This document shows, piece after piece, positions 8,320 through 14,992 of a stretch of DNA of 42,866 nt. The position numbers and the translations under genes are program-made. Position 1 is the stretch's first letter. Each line of letters opens with the position of its first letter. The notes under the pieces are model-generated. The model saw nothing but the letters and a program-made list of their open reading frames with translations, ran no database searches and had not been told where the DNA came from. Source of the DNA: Pseudanabaena sp. lw0831 (GTDB taxonomy: Bacteria; Cyanobacteriota; Cyanobacteriia; Pseudanabaenales; Pseudanabaenaceae); contig NZ_BBJB01000007.1 in assembly GCF_016584665.1 (NCBI RefSeq), positions 1 to 42,866 on the forward strand, in the 5' to 3' direction.

Positions 8320-8808
8320 ATGACATCTTCTGAACCATTTACATTTAGTATTTGCCAGCTTTCCGCCAAAGACCTAGCACTTATGGAAGAATTATTGGCT
8401 GTCTTCGGTGAAGCTTTCGAGGAAGTTGATAGGTATAGCTCGTCTCGTCCAAGCGATGCCTATCTCAGGCGTTTACTAAGTAGCGATTATTTCATCGCAC
8501 TTGCAGCGTTGAAAAATGGATCGGTAGTTGGAGGTATCGCCGCTTACGAACTCCAGAAGTTTGAGCAAGAACGGAGTGAAATTTATATTTACGATCTAGC
8601 TGTTGCGGCAGAGCATCGACGTGAAGGAATTGCCACTGCACTAATCCAAGAATTAAAGAAGATTGCTGTAGCGCGAGGATCCTACGTTATTTTCGTACAG
8701 GCAGACATCGAAGATGACCCTGCGATCGCACTTTATACAAAGCTTGGTGTGCGTGAAGACGTGCTTCATTTTGACATTGCTATTGACGATAATAGCGATC
8801 GCCTTTAG
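8320..8808 (+). CDS. GNAT acetyltransferase, aminoglycoside 3-N-acetyltransferase AAC(3)-I-like
   Basis: A 162-residue GNAT protein. The run FEQERSEIYIYDLAVAAEHR, the acetyl-CoA loop RREGIATALI (R100-A105 matching the R/Q-x-x-G-x-G/A motif), VQADIEDDPAIALYTKLGVR and LHFDI closely resemble AAC(3)-I, the gentamicin-acetylating enzymes known mainly from integron cassettes. Family membership is confident; activity on aminoglycosides is inferred. The ATG at 8320 has a GGAG about 14 bases upstream. The last residues, NSDRL and the stop, are encoded by a HIP1 repeat (8795-8811), so the 3' end has been formed or replaced by the repeat. Arrays lie on both sides, giving a cassette-like unit. Confidence 0.85.
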   Translation: MTSSEPFTFSICQLSAKDLALMEELLAVFGEAFEEVDRYSSSRPSDAYLRRLLSSDYFIALAALKNGSVVGGIAAYELQKFEQERSEIYIYDLAVAAEHRREGIATALIQELKKIAVARGSYVIFVQADIEDDPAIALYTKLGVREDVLHFDIAIDDNSDRL

Positions 8809-9076
8809 GAGATAGATTGTTGGTGCGATCGCCTAAAAATCACGACTCACAGTAATAGCGATCGCCTTCAGCAAACCCACAGAAAATATATCGTTAAAGC
8901 GATCGCCCAAAAAACACGACTCACAGTAGCGATCGCCTACAACAAACCCATAGAATATATATCGTTGAAGCGATCACCTAAAAATTACGACTCACAGTAA
9001 TAGCGATCGCCTTCAGCAAACCCACAGAAAATATATCTTTGAAGCGATCGCCTAGAAATCTCGACTCGCGGTAATA
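8795..9076. repeat. HIP1-phased 33/41-bp repeat array downstream of the acetyltransferase gene
   Basis: The longest array: octamers at 8795, 8825, 8858, 8899, 8929, 8970 (as GCGATCAC), 9003 and 9044. After the 30-bp C unit the intervals run 33, 41, 30, 41, 33, 41, that is A-B alternating, with one A unit shortened by three bases. The final A unit reaches 9076, where the next octamer is missing and a hairpin begins. The A consensus contains CACGACTCACAGTAATA; B contains TTCAGCAAACCCACAGAAAA. Confidence 0.9.
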
Positions 9077-9116
9077 GCATATAGGTTGAAACTTGATTTT
9101 CAGCCTATATGCCTTA
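9077..9116. terminator. Long hairpin at the end of the repeat array
   Basis: GCATATAGG at about 9077 pairs with CCTATATGC ending near 9112, extended inward by TGAAA with TTTCA, giving a stem of about 15 bp around a short loop. No T-run follows, so this may be a transposon-like end or a transcription barrier rather than a simple terminator. It separates the array from the promoter region of the HEPN-like gene. Confidence 0.45.
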
Positions 9117-9142
9117 TAGTCAGATTAGGCAGAATTTTTCCG

Positions 9143-9160
9143 TATAATACATAGTTGGGC
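9143..9160 (+). promoter_or_regulatory. Possible -10 box and integron core-type site before the HEPN-like gene
   Basis: TATAAT at 9143-9148 is a perfect -10 hexamer; no good -35 is visible. GTTGGGC at 9154-9160 fits the integron core GTTRRRY, and the HEPN-like gene starts 23 bases later, the usual distance in a gene cassette. I find no partner RYYYAAC upstream, so this is either the edge of a damaged attC or attI, or chance. Confidence 0.35.
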
Positions 9161-9183
9161 TGTCAGCTTATGAAACAAATGAT

Positions 9184-9780
9184 ATGAACGACGAAAAGCC
9201 AGCACAATATCAAGTAAATCAGCATGGCTTGCCTGATAAGTTCCCCACCCACGGGCATGAGTCTGCCTTCTGGGAAAGCCTAGGGCGTGCCGTTGCCACA
9301 TTCGGATTTCTAGAAGAAGTCTTGGGGAAGGCGATCTTCGCCTTCACAGCAACGCGAGCATACGAAGAGGAGGAGATTGAGCAAGCTTATGCCGAGTGGT
9401 TGCCTAAGCTAGAACGTGCTCTCATTGATCCTTTAGGAAATTTGATCGATACCTATGGAAGGGCGGTAAGAGACAATCCGAATGCTGCAAAAGAAAATCT
9501 TGATGAGCTTCTAAGCGACCTAAGAAAGGCATCACAAATTCGGAATATTCTTTGTCACGGATCATGGAGACTACCAGATACAGATGGTGCTTCGGTTCCA
9601 TTTTTCGTAAATCGTCAGAAACTGATTGTTGACACCGCAATGGATCGACAATTCATTGTGCAGGTGCAGAAACATACGGTCAATCTGATATGTGCAGTTA
9701 TCAACTCTGTTACCCAAATGGGTTGGCAGTTTCCTGGCTCTGCTAGTCCAGGTAGAACGATCTGGGAATCCACCGCCTAA
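9184..9780 (+). CDS. HEPN-like protein in an integron gene cassette
   Basis: A 198-residue soluble protein, helical throughout. R120-NILC-H125 fits the RX4-6H motif that forms the RNase site of HEPN proteins, and GFLEEVLGKAIFAF (residues 41-54) resembles the first helix of small HEPN-like cassette proteins. I infer a possible toxin or RNA-cleaving role; a structural RX4H match alone does not prove it. The TAA stop (9778-9780) lies inside the R'' core of an attC site, a hallmark of integron cassettes. The start at 9184 is the first ATG leading into the frame; an ATG at 9170 meets a stop after five codons. No partner antitoxin is obvious unless it is the next small gene. Confidence 0.75.
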   Translation: MNDEKPAQYQVNQHGLPDKFPTHGHESAFWESLGRAVATFGFLEEVLGKAIFAFTATRAYEEEEIEQAYAEWLPKLERALIDPLGNLIDTYGRAVRDNPNAAKENLDELLSDLRKASQIRNILCHGSWRLPDTDGASVPFFVNRQKLIVDTAMDRQFIVQVQKHTVNLICAVINSVTQMGWQFPGSASPGRTIWESTA

Positions 9781-9859
9781 CACTTCACGGCATCGGACAG
9801 ATGATAACTCTTAGTACGGAGTCTAAGTTACCTGCTGCCGATGCATTTTGCCGTTAGAC
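9775..9859 (+). other. Integron attC recombination site
   Basis: R'' is GCCTAAC (9775-9781) and R' is GTTAGAC (9853-9859), fitting RYYYAAC and GTTRRRY. L'' GCATCGG (9790-9796) pairs with L' CCGATGC (9838-9844); A9797 is an extra unpaired base, followed by CAG (9798-9800) pairing with CTG (9835-9837). The eight-base spacers between R and L do not pair, forming the expected central bulge, and a further imperfect stem (TAAC/TTAG with CTAA/GTTA) closes the apex. Total length is 85 bp. This is the structure recognised by integron integrases: conserved fold, unpaired bases on one strand. Confidence 0.88.
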
Positions 9860-9882
9860 ACCAACTTTAACTAGGGTTATTT

Positions 9883-10155
9883 ATGGAAAATGAAGAACTA
9901 AAAGAGCGTCTCCAAGAATTTATTAGTTGCTTTGAACTGGTATTTGATATTGATTGGGATTACACAAAGAATTCGATTGTAGATGAATATCTGATTGATA
10001 TTCATGGAACATTTCTAGATCCTTTCCCTGGTGAACACTATACTGGAGGAAAAGGGGATAACTGGGCTAATAGATCATCTTTTCTTGCTGCCTACCGAGA
10101 ACTAAAAGCATTTGCTATCAGTGAGGGCTTATATAATCCAGATGAAGCCCCATGA
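9883..10155 (+). CDS. Unknown small acidic protein, second cassette gene
   Basis: A 90-residue acidic protein I do not recognise. It starts 24 bases after the attC core GTTAGAC, as a cassette gene should. The sequence is rich in aromatic and acidic residues (LVFDIDWDYTKN, IDIHGTFLDPFPGEHYTG) with a helix at each end, a profile seen in small immunity or antitoxin proteins, so it might act with the HEPN-like protein upstream; that is a guess from position. No attC is seen after its stop. Instead the stop codon region CCCCATGAG is duplicated 72 bases later around a HIP1 repeat unit, suggesting its 3' side was altered by insertion of that repeat. Confidence 0.6.
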   Translation: MENEELKERLQEFISCFELVFDIDWDYTKNSIVDEYLIDIHGTFLDPFPGEHYTGGKGDNWANRSSFLAAYRELKAFAISEGLYNPDEAP

Positions 10156-10228
10156 GAAATGTAGATTGGGTTTCGCTCTGATCGCCTAGAACTCACGACT
10201 CACAGTAATAGCGATCGCACCCCATGAG
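10148..10228. repeat. Single A-type HIP1 repeat flanked by a 9-bp direct repeat
   Basis: CCCCATGAG at 10148-10156 and again at 10220-10228 bracket 63 bp containing one A unit (CTAGAACTCACGACTCACAG, then GCGATCGC at 10211-10218). The first copy includes the stop of the preceding gene. A 9-bp duplication at both edges is what a transposed element would leave. Confidence 0.6.
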
Positions 10229-10234
10229 TTCATA

Positions 10235-10453
10235 CTAAGCATGAGTAGCTTCCTTTTGGTCATCCCGAATCATCTGCATTAGAATATTTGCAGCTTCTAT
10301 TGAGTCGTATGGCGAGGAAACTGGATACTCTGATGCAGAAAAGATAACTTGTAACTCAGCATCTGGGACTTGTGCGGCTAGAAGTTTGAAGAGTGATAAT
10401 TTGTCTAGCTGACTCAGATTGTCCACTAAGGGAAGTAATTCCGCAAGAGACAT
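10235..10453 (-). CDS. Small conserved cyanobacterial protein, antitoxin-like
   Basis: A 72-residue protein starting SLAELLPLVDNLSQLDKLSL, then an acidic middle and YPVSSPYDSIEAANILMQM near the end. I recall this layout from short cyanobacterial proteins encoded next to RelE, ParE or PIN toxins, so an antitoxin role is plausible. No toxin gene is adjacent here: upstream is the divergent truncated YhcG and downstream the cassette region, so it may be an orphan. ATG at 10453; a purine-rich ribosome binding site is not evident. Confidence 0.6.
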   Translation of the reverse strand: MSLAELLPLVDNLSQLDKLSLFKLLAAQVPDAELQVIFSASEYPVSSPYDSIEAANILMQMIRDDQKEATHA

Positions 10454-10555
10454 AGTTTAAACTCCCAAACATATACCTATGATAATGTATTTATCATAAG
10501 CGATCAGTGTAGATTGCGATATATTAAACATTAAAGTTTTCAGTAAAATCACTCA

Positions 10556-10894
10556 ATGTCAGACCCTTTGCAACCTCAATTTGCTGAAGTTCTTACCCTC
10601 ATCAAAACTGCCCAGCAAAAGGTCATCGCCACTGCTAACCAAGAACTCATCAAACTGTACTGGAGCGTCGGTAAGTACATCAGCGATCGCCTATCAACTA
10701 GCGAATGGGGACAAAAAGCGATCAAACAACTGGCAACCTTTATCCAAAGTCAAGAACCCAGTCTCAAAGGATTTGAAAAGCACAACCTTTACAGAATGCG
10801 CCAATTTTACGAAACCTATCCAAATCCCGAAATTGTGTCGTCACTGCTGACACAATTAAGCTGGACTCAACGTAAAGTATTACGCTCCAATTAA
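10556..10894 (+). pseudogene. Truncated YhcG (DUF1016) family nuclease, N-terminal part only
   Basis: 112 residues matching the DUF1016 N-terminal domain: LIKLYWSVGKYISDRL, then GFEKHNLYRMRQFYETYP and LTQLSWTQ. Full-length YhcG proteins have about 350 residues with a C-terminal PD-(D/E)XK nuclease domain. Here the frame departs from the family straight after LSWT and stops at 10894. No nuclease domain is visible in any frame downstream; the 76-bp duplicate starts 32 bases later. This is most likely the stump of a gene cut by recombination, though the N-terminal domain alone could still bind partners. Confidence 0.8.
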
Positions 10895-10926
10895 GAACAA
10901 ATTAACGAAGTATTTAATTTCAGAGC

Positions 10927-11002
10927 CATTCAGTTACATTTTGTAGAGTATTCAATCAACTCATTCACGAAATCAAGCGATCACCTATCACACTTAAAGC
11001 TT
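10927..11002. repeat. 76-bp dispersed duplicate, copy 2
   Basis: Partner of 6736-6811, five mismatches over 76 bp. A second matching patch of about 25 bp follows in both places (6923-6948 and 11101-11126), in the same order but 113 and 99 bases downstream, so the two loci appear to be diverged copies of one larger segment. Confidence 0.75.
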
Positions 11003-11057
11003 AAGCCAAACTCCCCACTCTCTCTTTTGGGACTTTGATGCGATCGGCTATATATTT

Positions 11058-11303
11058 ATGGGATTCGCAACCTTATTTGCAGTTCCGATATTTGAGAAGC
11101 AGGGATTTCAAAGATGGGTCAGATATTCTTTCTTGGCTCATAGTCTGGTTACGCCGTTGATAGTATTTGTTTGTTTCTATCCCAACTTTTCGGAGAAGCT
11201 ACTTCTGATTGGAATGCCTTGGGCAATTACAGCGCCCTTGTCAATGTTGCTACTTGCGATCATGTTCAAGAAGGGTTCTGAAGTAAGTACTCAAACAATT
11301 TAA
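11058..11303 (+). pseudogene. C-terminal fragment of a small membrane protein
   Basis: 81 residues with about three hydrophobic segments (GFATLFAVPIF, SFLAHSLVTPLIVFVCFY, PWAITAPLSMLLLAIMF) and a short charged tail. It resembles the last half of a multi-helix membrane protein: it begins directly in a transmembrane segment and lacks a clear start signal. The frame just upstream consists of the duplicated repeat and non-coding sequence. I do not recognise the parent family. It ends 15 bases before the CPBP gene and could be co-transcribed with it. Confidence 0.45.
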
Positions 11304-11318
11304 AAATAGAAGATTAAT

Positions 11319-12140
11319 ATGAAAAACAACGTATCAGAAAATAAATCACCATTCAAATTCTTTCTGTTAGTTTTATTGCTGTCAATTCCTTTTTGGATAC
11401 TGGGCGCTGTGACTAGGGATTTGACTGAAATAATTCCTATAAAGCTGCCAATAAGCGCATTAATGACTTTCTGTCCTTTATTAGCAGCAGCAATTCTTGT
11501 TTATAAAGAACAGGAGGTTCAGGGTATTAAAGAACTGTTAAAACTATCTTTCGACTTTCAAAAAATCAAAGACAAAAAATGGTACATACCCATTGTTCTT
11601 CTCATGCCCACCATAGCGGCACTTTCTTATTTGTACTTGAAGATAACAGGAGCGATACTACCCGAACCTCCAATCCCTTTTCTATCTGTTATCATCTTTT
11701 TCTTTGTGTATTTTATTGGTGCGATCGGCGAAGAAGTGGGTTGGAGCGGTTATGTTACTGACCCATTGCAAAACCAGTATGGAGCCTTTAAAGCTAGTAT
11801 CATCATCGGTTCTATTTGGGCAGTATGGCATATCATTCCCTACAGCCAAGCCCATCAAACGCCAATATGGATATTTTGGCAATGTCTTGGTACAGTCTTT
11901 TTGCGAATAATTATGGTTTGGATTTTCAACAATGCTAATAAAAGTGTTTTCGCGCTAATTCTCTTTCATACCACGATTAATATAAGCCCGTATCTATTCC
12001 CAAGTAATGGTTCGCATTACGATCCATTTGTCTTTGCTATTTTGTTAGCGATTACCGCGATCGCCATAACTTGGCTATGGGGAACAGAAACTCTTGGTAA
12101 ATATCGTTTTTTAGTCCAATCAGTGAGAGGTGAGACATGA
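11319..12140 (+). CDS. CPBP family intramembrane metalloprotease-like protein
   Basis: 273 residues with about eight membrane segments. The three CPBP motifs can be placed: EEVGWSGY in the middle (the EExxxR motif), WAVWHIIPY about 30 residues later, and LFHTTINI towards the C-terminus. The arginine of the first motif is replaced by serine here, while the two glutamates and both histidines are kept. CPBP proteins include CAAX prenyl endopeptidases and bacteriocin-immunity proteins. The gene ends in an ATGA overlap with the next gene (12137-12140), so the two form an operon and probably work together in the membrane. Codon use is AT-rich compared with neighbouring housekeeping genes. Confidence 0.82.
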   Translation: MKNNVSENKSPFKFFLLVLLLSIPFWILGAVTRDLTEIIPIKLPISALMTFCPLLAAAILVYKEQEVQGIKELLKLSFDFQKIKDKKWYIPIVLLMPTIAALSYLYLKITGAILPEPPIPFLSVIIFFFVYFIGAIGEEVGWSGYVTDPLQNQYGAFKASIIIGSIWAVWHIIPYSQAHQTPIWIFWQCLGTVFLRIIMVWIFNNANKSVFALILFHTTINISPYLFPSNGSHYDPFVFAILLAITAIAITWLWGTETLGKYRFLVQSVRGET

Positions 12141-12517
12141 CGAACTCAAAGCGTATAGGAGGGCTACTGGGACCAACCCTGATGGTAATGGTTGCTTCGG
12201 AGTTTCCGCTTATTCAACCGCATCTCTACGACGAACAGATCCCACCAGTCGTCTACCTCTCTGGAGTTCTCATGTTTGTCGCGGGTTTAGCGATCGCGCG
12301 ATCGCATAACCTATGGCAACGTGACTGGACTCTGTTGATTACACTCTGTGGCTGGTTCTTGCTGGCTCTCGGACTGTTCCGAATGTTCGCAGCTAGTATC
12401 TATCGACAAGCAACTGGCAACACGAGTTCACTCTTCTTCATGATTGTCGAATGTATCCTATTTGCAATTGGTTCTTTGATAACGTGGAAGGCATATGTCC
12501 GTGACGCAAAATCATAA
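12137..12517 (+). CDS. Four-helix membrane protein of unknown function
   Basis: 126 residues with four evident hydrophobic segments (about 8-25, 38-53, 65-85, 100-117). I do not recognise the family. It overlaps the CPBP gene by four bases (ATGA), so translation is coupled, suggesting a membrane partner of that protease. The segment AIARSHNLWQRDW between helices 2 and 3 is encoded partly by a HIP1 octamer overlap (GCGATCGCGCGATCGC near 12290), a place where the genome's repeat bias shapes protein sequence. A repeat array begins 20 bases after the stop. Confidence 0.65.
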   Translation: MTNSKRIGGLLGPTLMVMVASEFPLIQPHLYDEQIPPVVYLSGVLMFVAGLAIARSHNLWQRDWTLLITLCGWFLLALGLFRMFAASIYRQATGNTSSLFFMIVECILFAIGSLITWKAYVRDAKS

Positions 12518-12536
12518 GGAGGCAGTTCAATCCTTT

Positions 12537-12618
12537 GCGATCGCCTAAAACTCATGACTCACGGTAATAGCGATCGCCTTCAGCAAATCTATAGAAAATA
12601 TATCGTTGAAGCGGTAAT
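12537..12618. repeat. HIP1-phased repeat array after the CPBP operon
   Basis: Octamers at 12537 and 12570 (33 bp, A unit), then a 41-bp B unit to 12611, where the closing octamer has decayed to GCGGTAAT. Same family as the arrays further left. Confidence 0.85.
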
Positions 12619-13060
12619 AATCTAAGCGATAACGCTTCACCGTGGGTGAATACGATATAGCTGTATACGCTTCTCGCTTTCTTCTTGAGGGAATGCGTTA
12701 GGTTCCGGCTTAGTTTTGATGGTTAGCTATTGCGATCGCTAGTTTGATGTTTTTCAGTGTATCCTTGCCGAGTTTACCGATACTGAGCTGGTTACCGTTT
12801 AGCTAAAACCTAAGTTGTAAGTTGTAATTACATTGAGTAATGGCTATTCTCCCGATTTTCAGCGGTAACTCTAGCTGTTGCTATGTTTTAGCCATTTAGT
12901 TTATGTGGGTTTCCATTTCCTGTACGAAATTACTGTACATGGGTTACCTACAGGTTTTGTACAGTTTCAAAGGTAATTTGACTTTATTTTTTCATAATAA
13001 ACTTCATAATAAAAAAGCACTCTATTTCTAGAATGCTTTCTGTATATGGGTTTTGAAAAA
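12619..13060. other. Non-coding stretch with hairpins next to the tRNA-Arg 3' end
   Basis: No convincing gene. TTCACC at 12636-12641 pairs with GGTGAA at 12645-12650 as a tight hairpin. A weak attC-like pairing joins AACGC (12631-12635) with GCGTT (12695-12699), the latter within the core-like GTTAGGT (12697-12703). From 12790 on the sequence is AT-rich, with TTTAGCTAAA as a palindrome and near-repeats of TGTACA. Nothing further is recognisable. Confidence 0.5.
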
Positions 13061-13134
13061 CAGGCTAGGATGGACTCTAACCATCGACCGATCGCTTAGA
13101 AGGCGATTGCTCTATACAACTGAGCTACTAGCCC
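13061..13134 (-). tRNA. tRNA-Arg (anticodon UCU)
   Basis: All four arms fold. Acceptor GGGCTAG pairs with CTAGCCT (the 1-72 pair is G-U), D-stem GCTC/GAGC, anticodon stem ATCGC/GCGAT around loop CTTCTAA (anticodon TCT), five-base variable loop, T-stem GATGG/CCATC, discriminator G, 74 nt in all, no encoded CCA. The D-loop has GT in place of the usual GG, and the T-loop is TTAGAGT in place of TTCGAAT, so the tertiary 19-56 pair is U-A instead of the near-universal G-C. Both changes together preserve pairing, so it may be functional. Confidence 0.92.
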
Positions 13135-13182
13135 AAACAATTTCACAATTTATTATAGTACAACAAAAGTTATGGTTTTGGC

Positions 13183-13253
13183 AATTTTTAACAAAAGCTA
13201 AAAAGGAGATCCTCGCTTAGCGAGACTCTCATTTTTAGCTTTTGTTAAAAATT
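13183..13253. repeat. 22-bp perfect inverted repeat (hairpin element)
   Basis: Arms at 13183-13204 and 13232-13253 are perfect reverse complements (core AACAAAAGCTAAAAA), enclosing a smaller hairpin, CTCGC/GCGAG. It lies between the tRNA-Arg and ycf37-like genes, upstream of both. Without a T-run it is probably a mobile palindrome rather than a terminator. Confidence 0.75.
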
Positions 13254-13339
13254 ACTTTTTAAACTGCCTAAACAAATTGCTGAGGTGTAATGATGTAAAA
13301 GCTCAATTAATAAAATTAATTAAAGTTTAGTAAATACCT

Positions 13340-13858
13340 ATGGATAGTACATTAGCGATCGCATACCTTGGGGCTTTAGTTGTCCTGCTAGCTGGGGTTA
13401 GCTGGTTAGTTATCCGCCAGATTTTGAAAGCACGTAGTTTAGAAAATGTAATTTCTGACCTACAGCCTAAGCTACAAAAGGAAAAAGGCACGCCTGAGGA
13501 CTATTACCAACTTGGTAGTGTTTATTTGCGTAAAAAGCTCTACGCTCAAGCAATTACCTTGTTTAACAAGGCTCTGAAAGAAGGCGGAGAGAATATTCCC
13601 GAAGTTTACAATGCATTAGGATTTTCCTATTTCTCTCAAGAGCAGTATGATTTGGCGATTAAAAATTATAAGGAGGCGATCGCCTTACAAGATGGATATG
13701 TGACTGCCGTTAATAATCTTGGTCATGCCTATGAGAAGAAAAAGCTGCTACCTCAAGCGATCGAGATGTATGAGCAAGTGTTGAAGCTGGATGAAAAAAA
13801 TGAAACCGCCAAGCGACGCTTAACTTCTTTAAGAAAACAAGTAGTACCAACTGCATAA
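13340..13858 (+). CDS. ycf37: Ycf37-like TPR protein, photosystem I assembly or stability
   Basis: 172 residues: one N-terminal membrane helix (about 4-26), a short charged linker, then three tetratricopeptide repeats (about 52-160), with the classical spacing seen in YYQLGSVYLRKKLYAQAITL, YNALGFSYFSQEQYDLAIKN and VNNLGHAYEKKKLLPQAIEM. Length and layout match Ycf37 of cyanobacteria and algal plastids, a thylakoid-anchored protein connected with photosystem I assembly or stability. Assignment is from memory of the Synechocystis homologue. It converges with mnmA and shares a bidirectional terminator with it. Confidence 0.85.
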   Translation: MDSTLAIAYLGALVVLLAGVSWLVIRQILKARSLENVISDLQPKLQKEKGTPEDYYQLGSVYLRKKLYAQAITLFNKALKEGGENIPEVYNALGFSYFSQEQYDLAIKNYKEAIALQDGYVTAVNNLGHAYEKKKLLPQAIEMYEQVLKLDEKNETAKRRLTSLRKQVVPTA

Positions 13859-13887
13859 AAAAAGGGACGCTTAGCGTCCCTTTTTTT
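13857..13887. terminator. Bidirectional terminator between ycf37 and mnmA
   Basis: GGGACGC (13864-13870), loop TTA, GCGTCCC (13874-13880), with seven A before and seven T after, so it works in both directions for the convergent genes. It starts at the last base of the ycf37 stop codon and overlaps the mnmA stop. Confidence 0.92.
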
Positions 13888-14992
13888 ATTGCTTGGATTC
13901 GATCAGTCCGCCGCCAAGTAACAAGTCATCGCGATAAAACACCGCCGCTTGACCTGGGGCAATGCTAAATTGTGGTTCATCAAAAACAATTCTTGCCCGA
14001 TCGCCTTTGAGGGGAATTATGGTCGCAGGAGCTGGCACAGTCCGATAGCGTACTTGCACTTCAGCGTGAAATGGCAGATCTGTGGGGGCAAGTGATACCC
14101 AGTTAACTTGATTGATCGTGCATTCTTTGTCGTGGGCTTCCGAGCGATCGCCTAGGACAACTTCATTTTTAACAGGATCGAGAGCAACCACATACAAAGG
14201 GGTAGCGGCAGCAACGCCCAAGCCTTTGCGCTGACCGATGGTGTAGTGATAAGTGCCATCATGCTCACCCAAGACATTTCCCTGTGTATCAACAATTTTG
14301 CCTTGGACGGGCGTGAGATATTTATCGAGAAATGCTTTCATTGAGCCATTGGCTTCGACTAGGCATAGATCCATGCTTTCAGGCTTTTCAGCGGTGGCTA
14401 ATCCAAACTCGGCGGCGATTTTGCGGGTTTCGACTTTAGTGGTATTACCCAAGGGGAAAATGCAGCAGCTTAATTCTTCTTGTCCGACTTCGTAGAGAAA
14501 ATAGGACTGATCCTTAGTATCGTCAACGGCACGGCGCAATTCATAGCGTCCCGATTCAGGATTGAAGTTGAGCTTGGCATAATGTCCCGTCGCAATTTTA
14601 TTGATCCCCAACTTTTCGCGAGCATAGGTCATCATCGGGGCAAACTTTACGGCTTTGTTGCAACGTGAACAGGGCAGAGGCGTATAACCTGCTGCATAGC
14701 CAGTAACGAGATAATTGATAATGCTTTGTTCAAAGACTTCACGACTATCAACAATTTCGTGGTGAATGCCTAATTCTTCGCATAGTCGTGCTGCATCGAC
14801 CATTCCCTCGGAGCAGCATTGTCCCTTGCCACGCATTAACCACAACGTTAGACCTGTGACATCATATCCTGCGCGATGCAATAGTGCAGCCGCCACAGAG
14901 CTATCTACTCCGCCCGACAAGCCGACAACTACCTTCTCTGCTGTCTCAGGCTTAGTATCTAGTTTTCTTTCGATGATTTCTACGTTTGACAT
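13886..14992 (-). CDS. mnmA: tRNA-specific 2-thiouridylase MnmA
   Basis: 368 residues. [18 protein letters not shown] is the ATP-pyrophosphatase P-loop (SGGVDSS at 26-32), GHYAKL and DQSYFLYEV belong to the tRNA-binding core, and [12 protein letters not shown] and [11 protein letters not shown] to the C-terminal domains. Catalytic cysteines are expected in PCSRCN and MDLCLVE. The enzyme adds sulphur to wobble uridine 34 of Lys, Glu and Gln tRNAs. An extra Cys-Cys after GKGQ near the N-terminus fits the cyanobacterial form. I took the ATG at 14992; an in-frame GTG at 15010 adds six residues. Confidence 0.95.
   Translation of the reverse strand: MSNVEIIERKLDTKPETAEKVVVGLSGGVDSSVAAALLHRAGYDVTGLTLWLMRGKGQCCSEGMVDAARLCEELGIHHEIVDSREVFEQSIINYLVTGYAAGYTPLPCSRCNKAVKFAPMMTYAREKLGINKIATGHYAKLNFNPESGRYELRRAVDDTKDQSYFLYEVGQEELSCCIFPLGNTTKVETRKIAAEFGLATAEKPESMDLCLVEANGSMKAFLDKYLTPVQGKIVDTQGNVLGEHDGTYHYTIGQRKGLGVAAATPLYVVALDPVKNEVVLGDRSEAHDKECTINQVNWVSLAPTDLPFHAEVQVRYRTVPAPATIIPLKGDRARIVFDEPQFSIAPGQAAVFYRDDLLLGGGLIESKQ

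Noticed and set aside
8075-9076. CRISPR array, because short sequences recur at regular distances
   Set aside because: Both the octamer and the spacers between octamers are repeated; spacers are not unique, intervals alternate 33/41, and no cas genes are near.
8809-9183. attC at the upstream edge of the HEPN-like cassette
   Set aside because: Only the GTTGGGC core-like site is present; no RYYYAAC partner or L-box pairing could be found within 150 bases.
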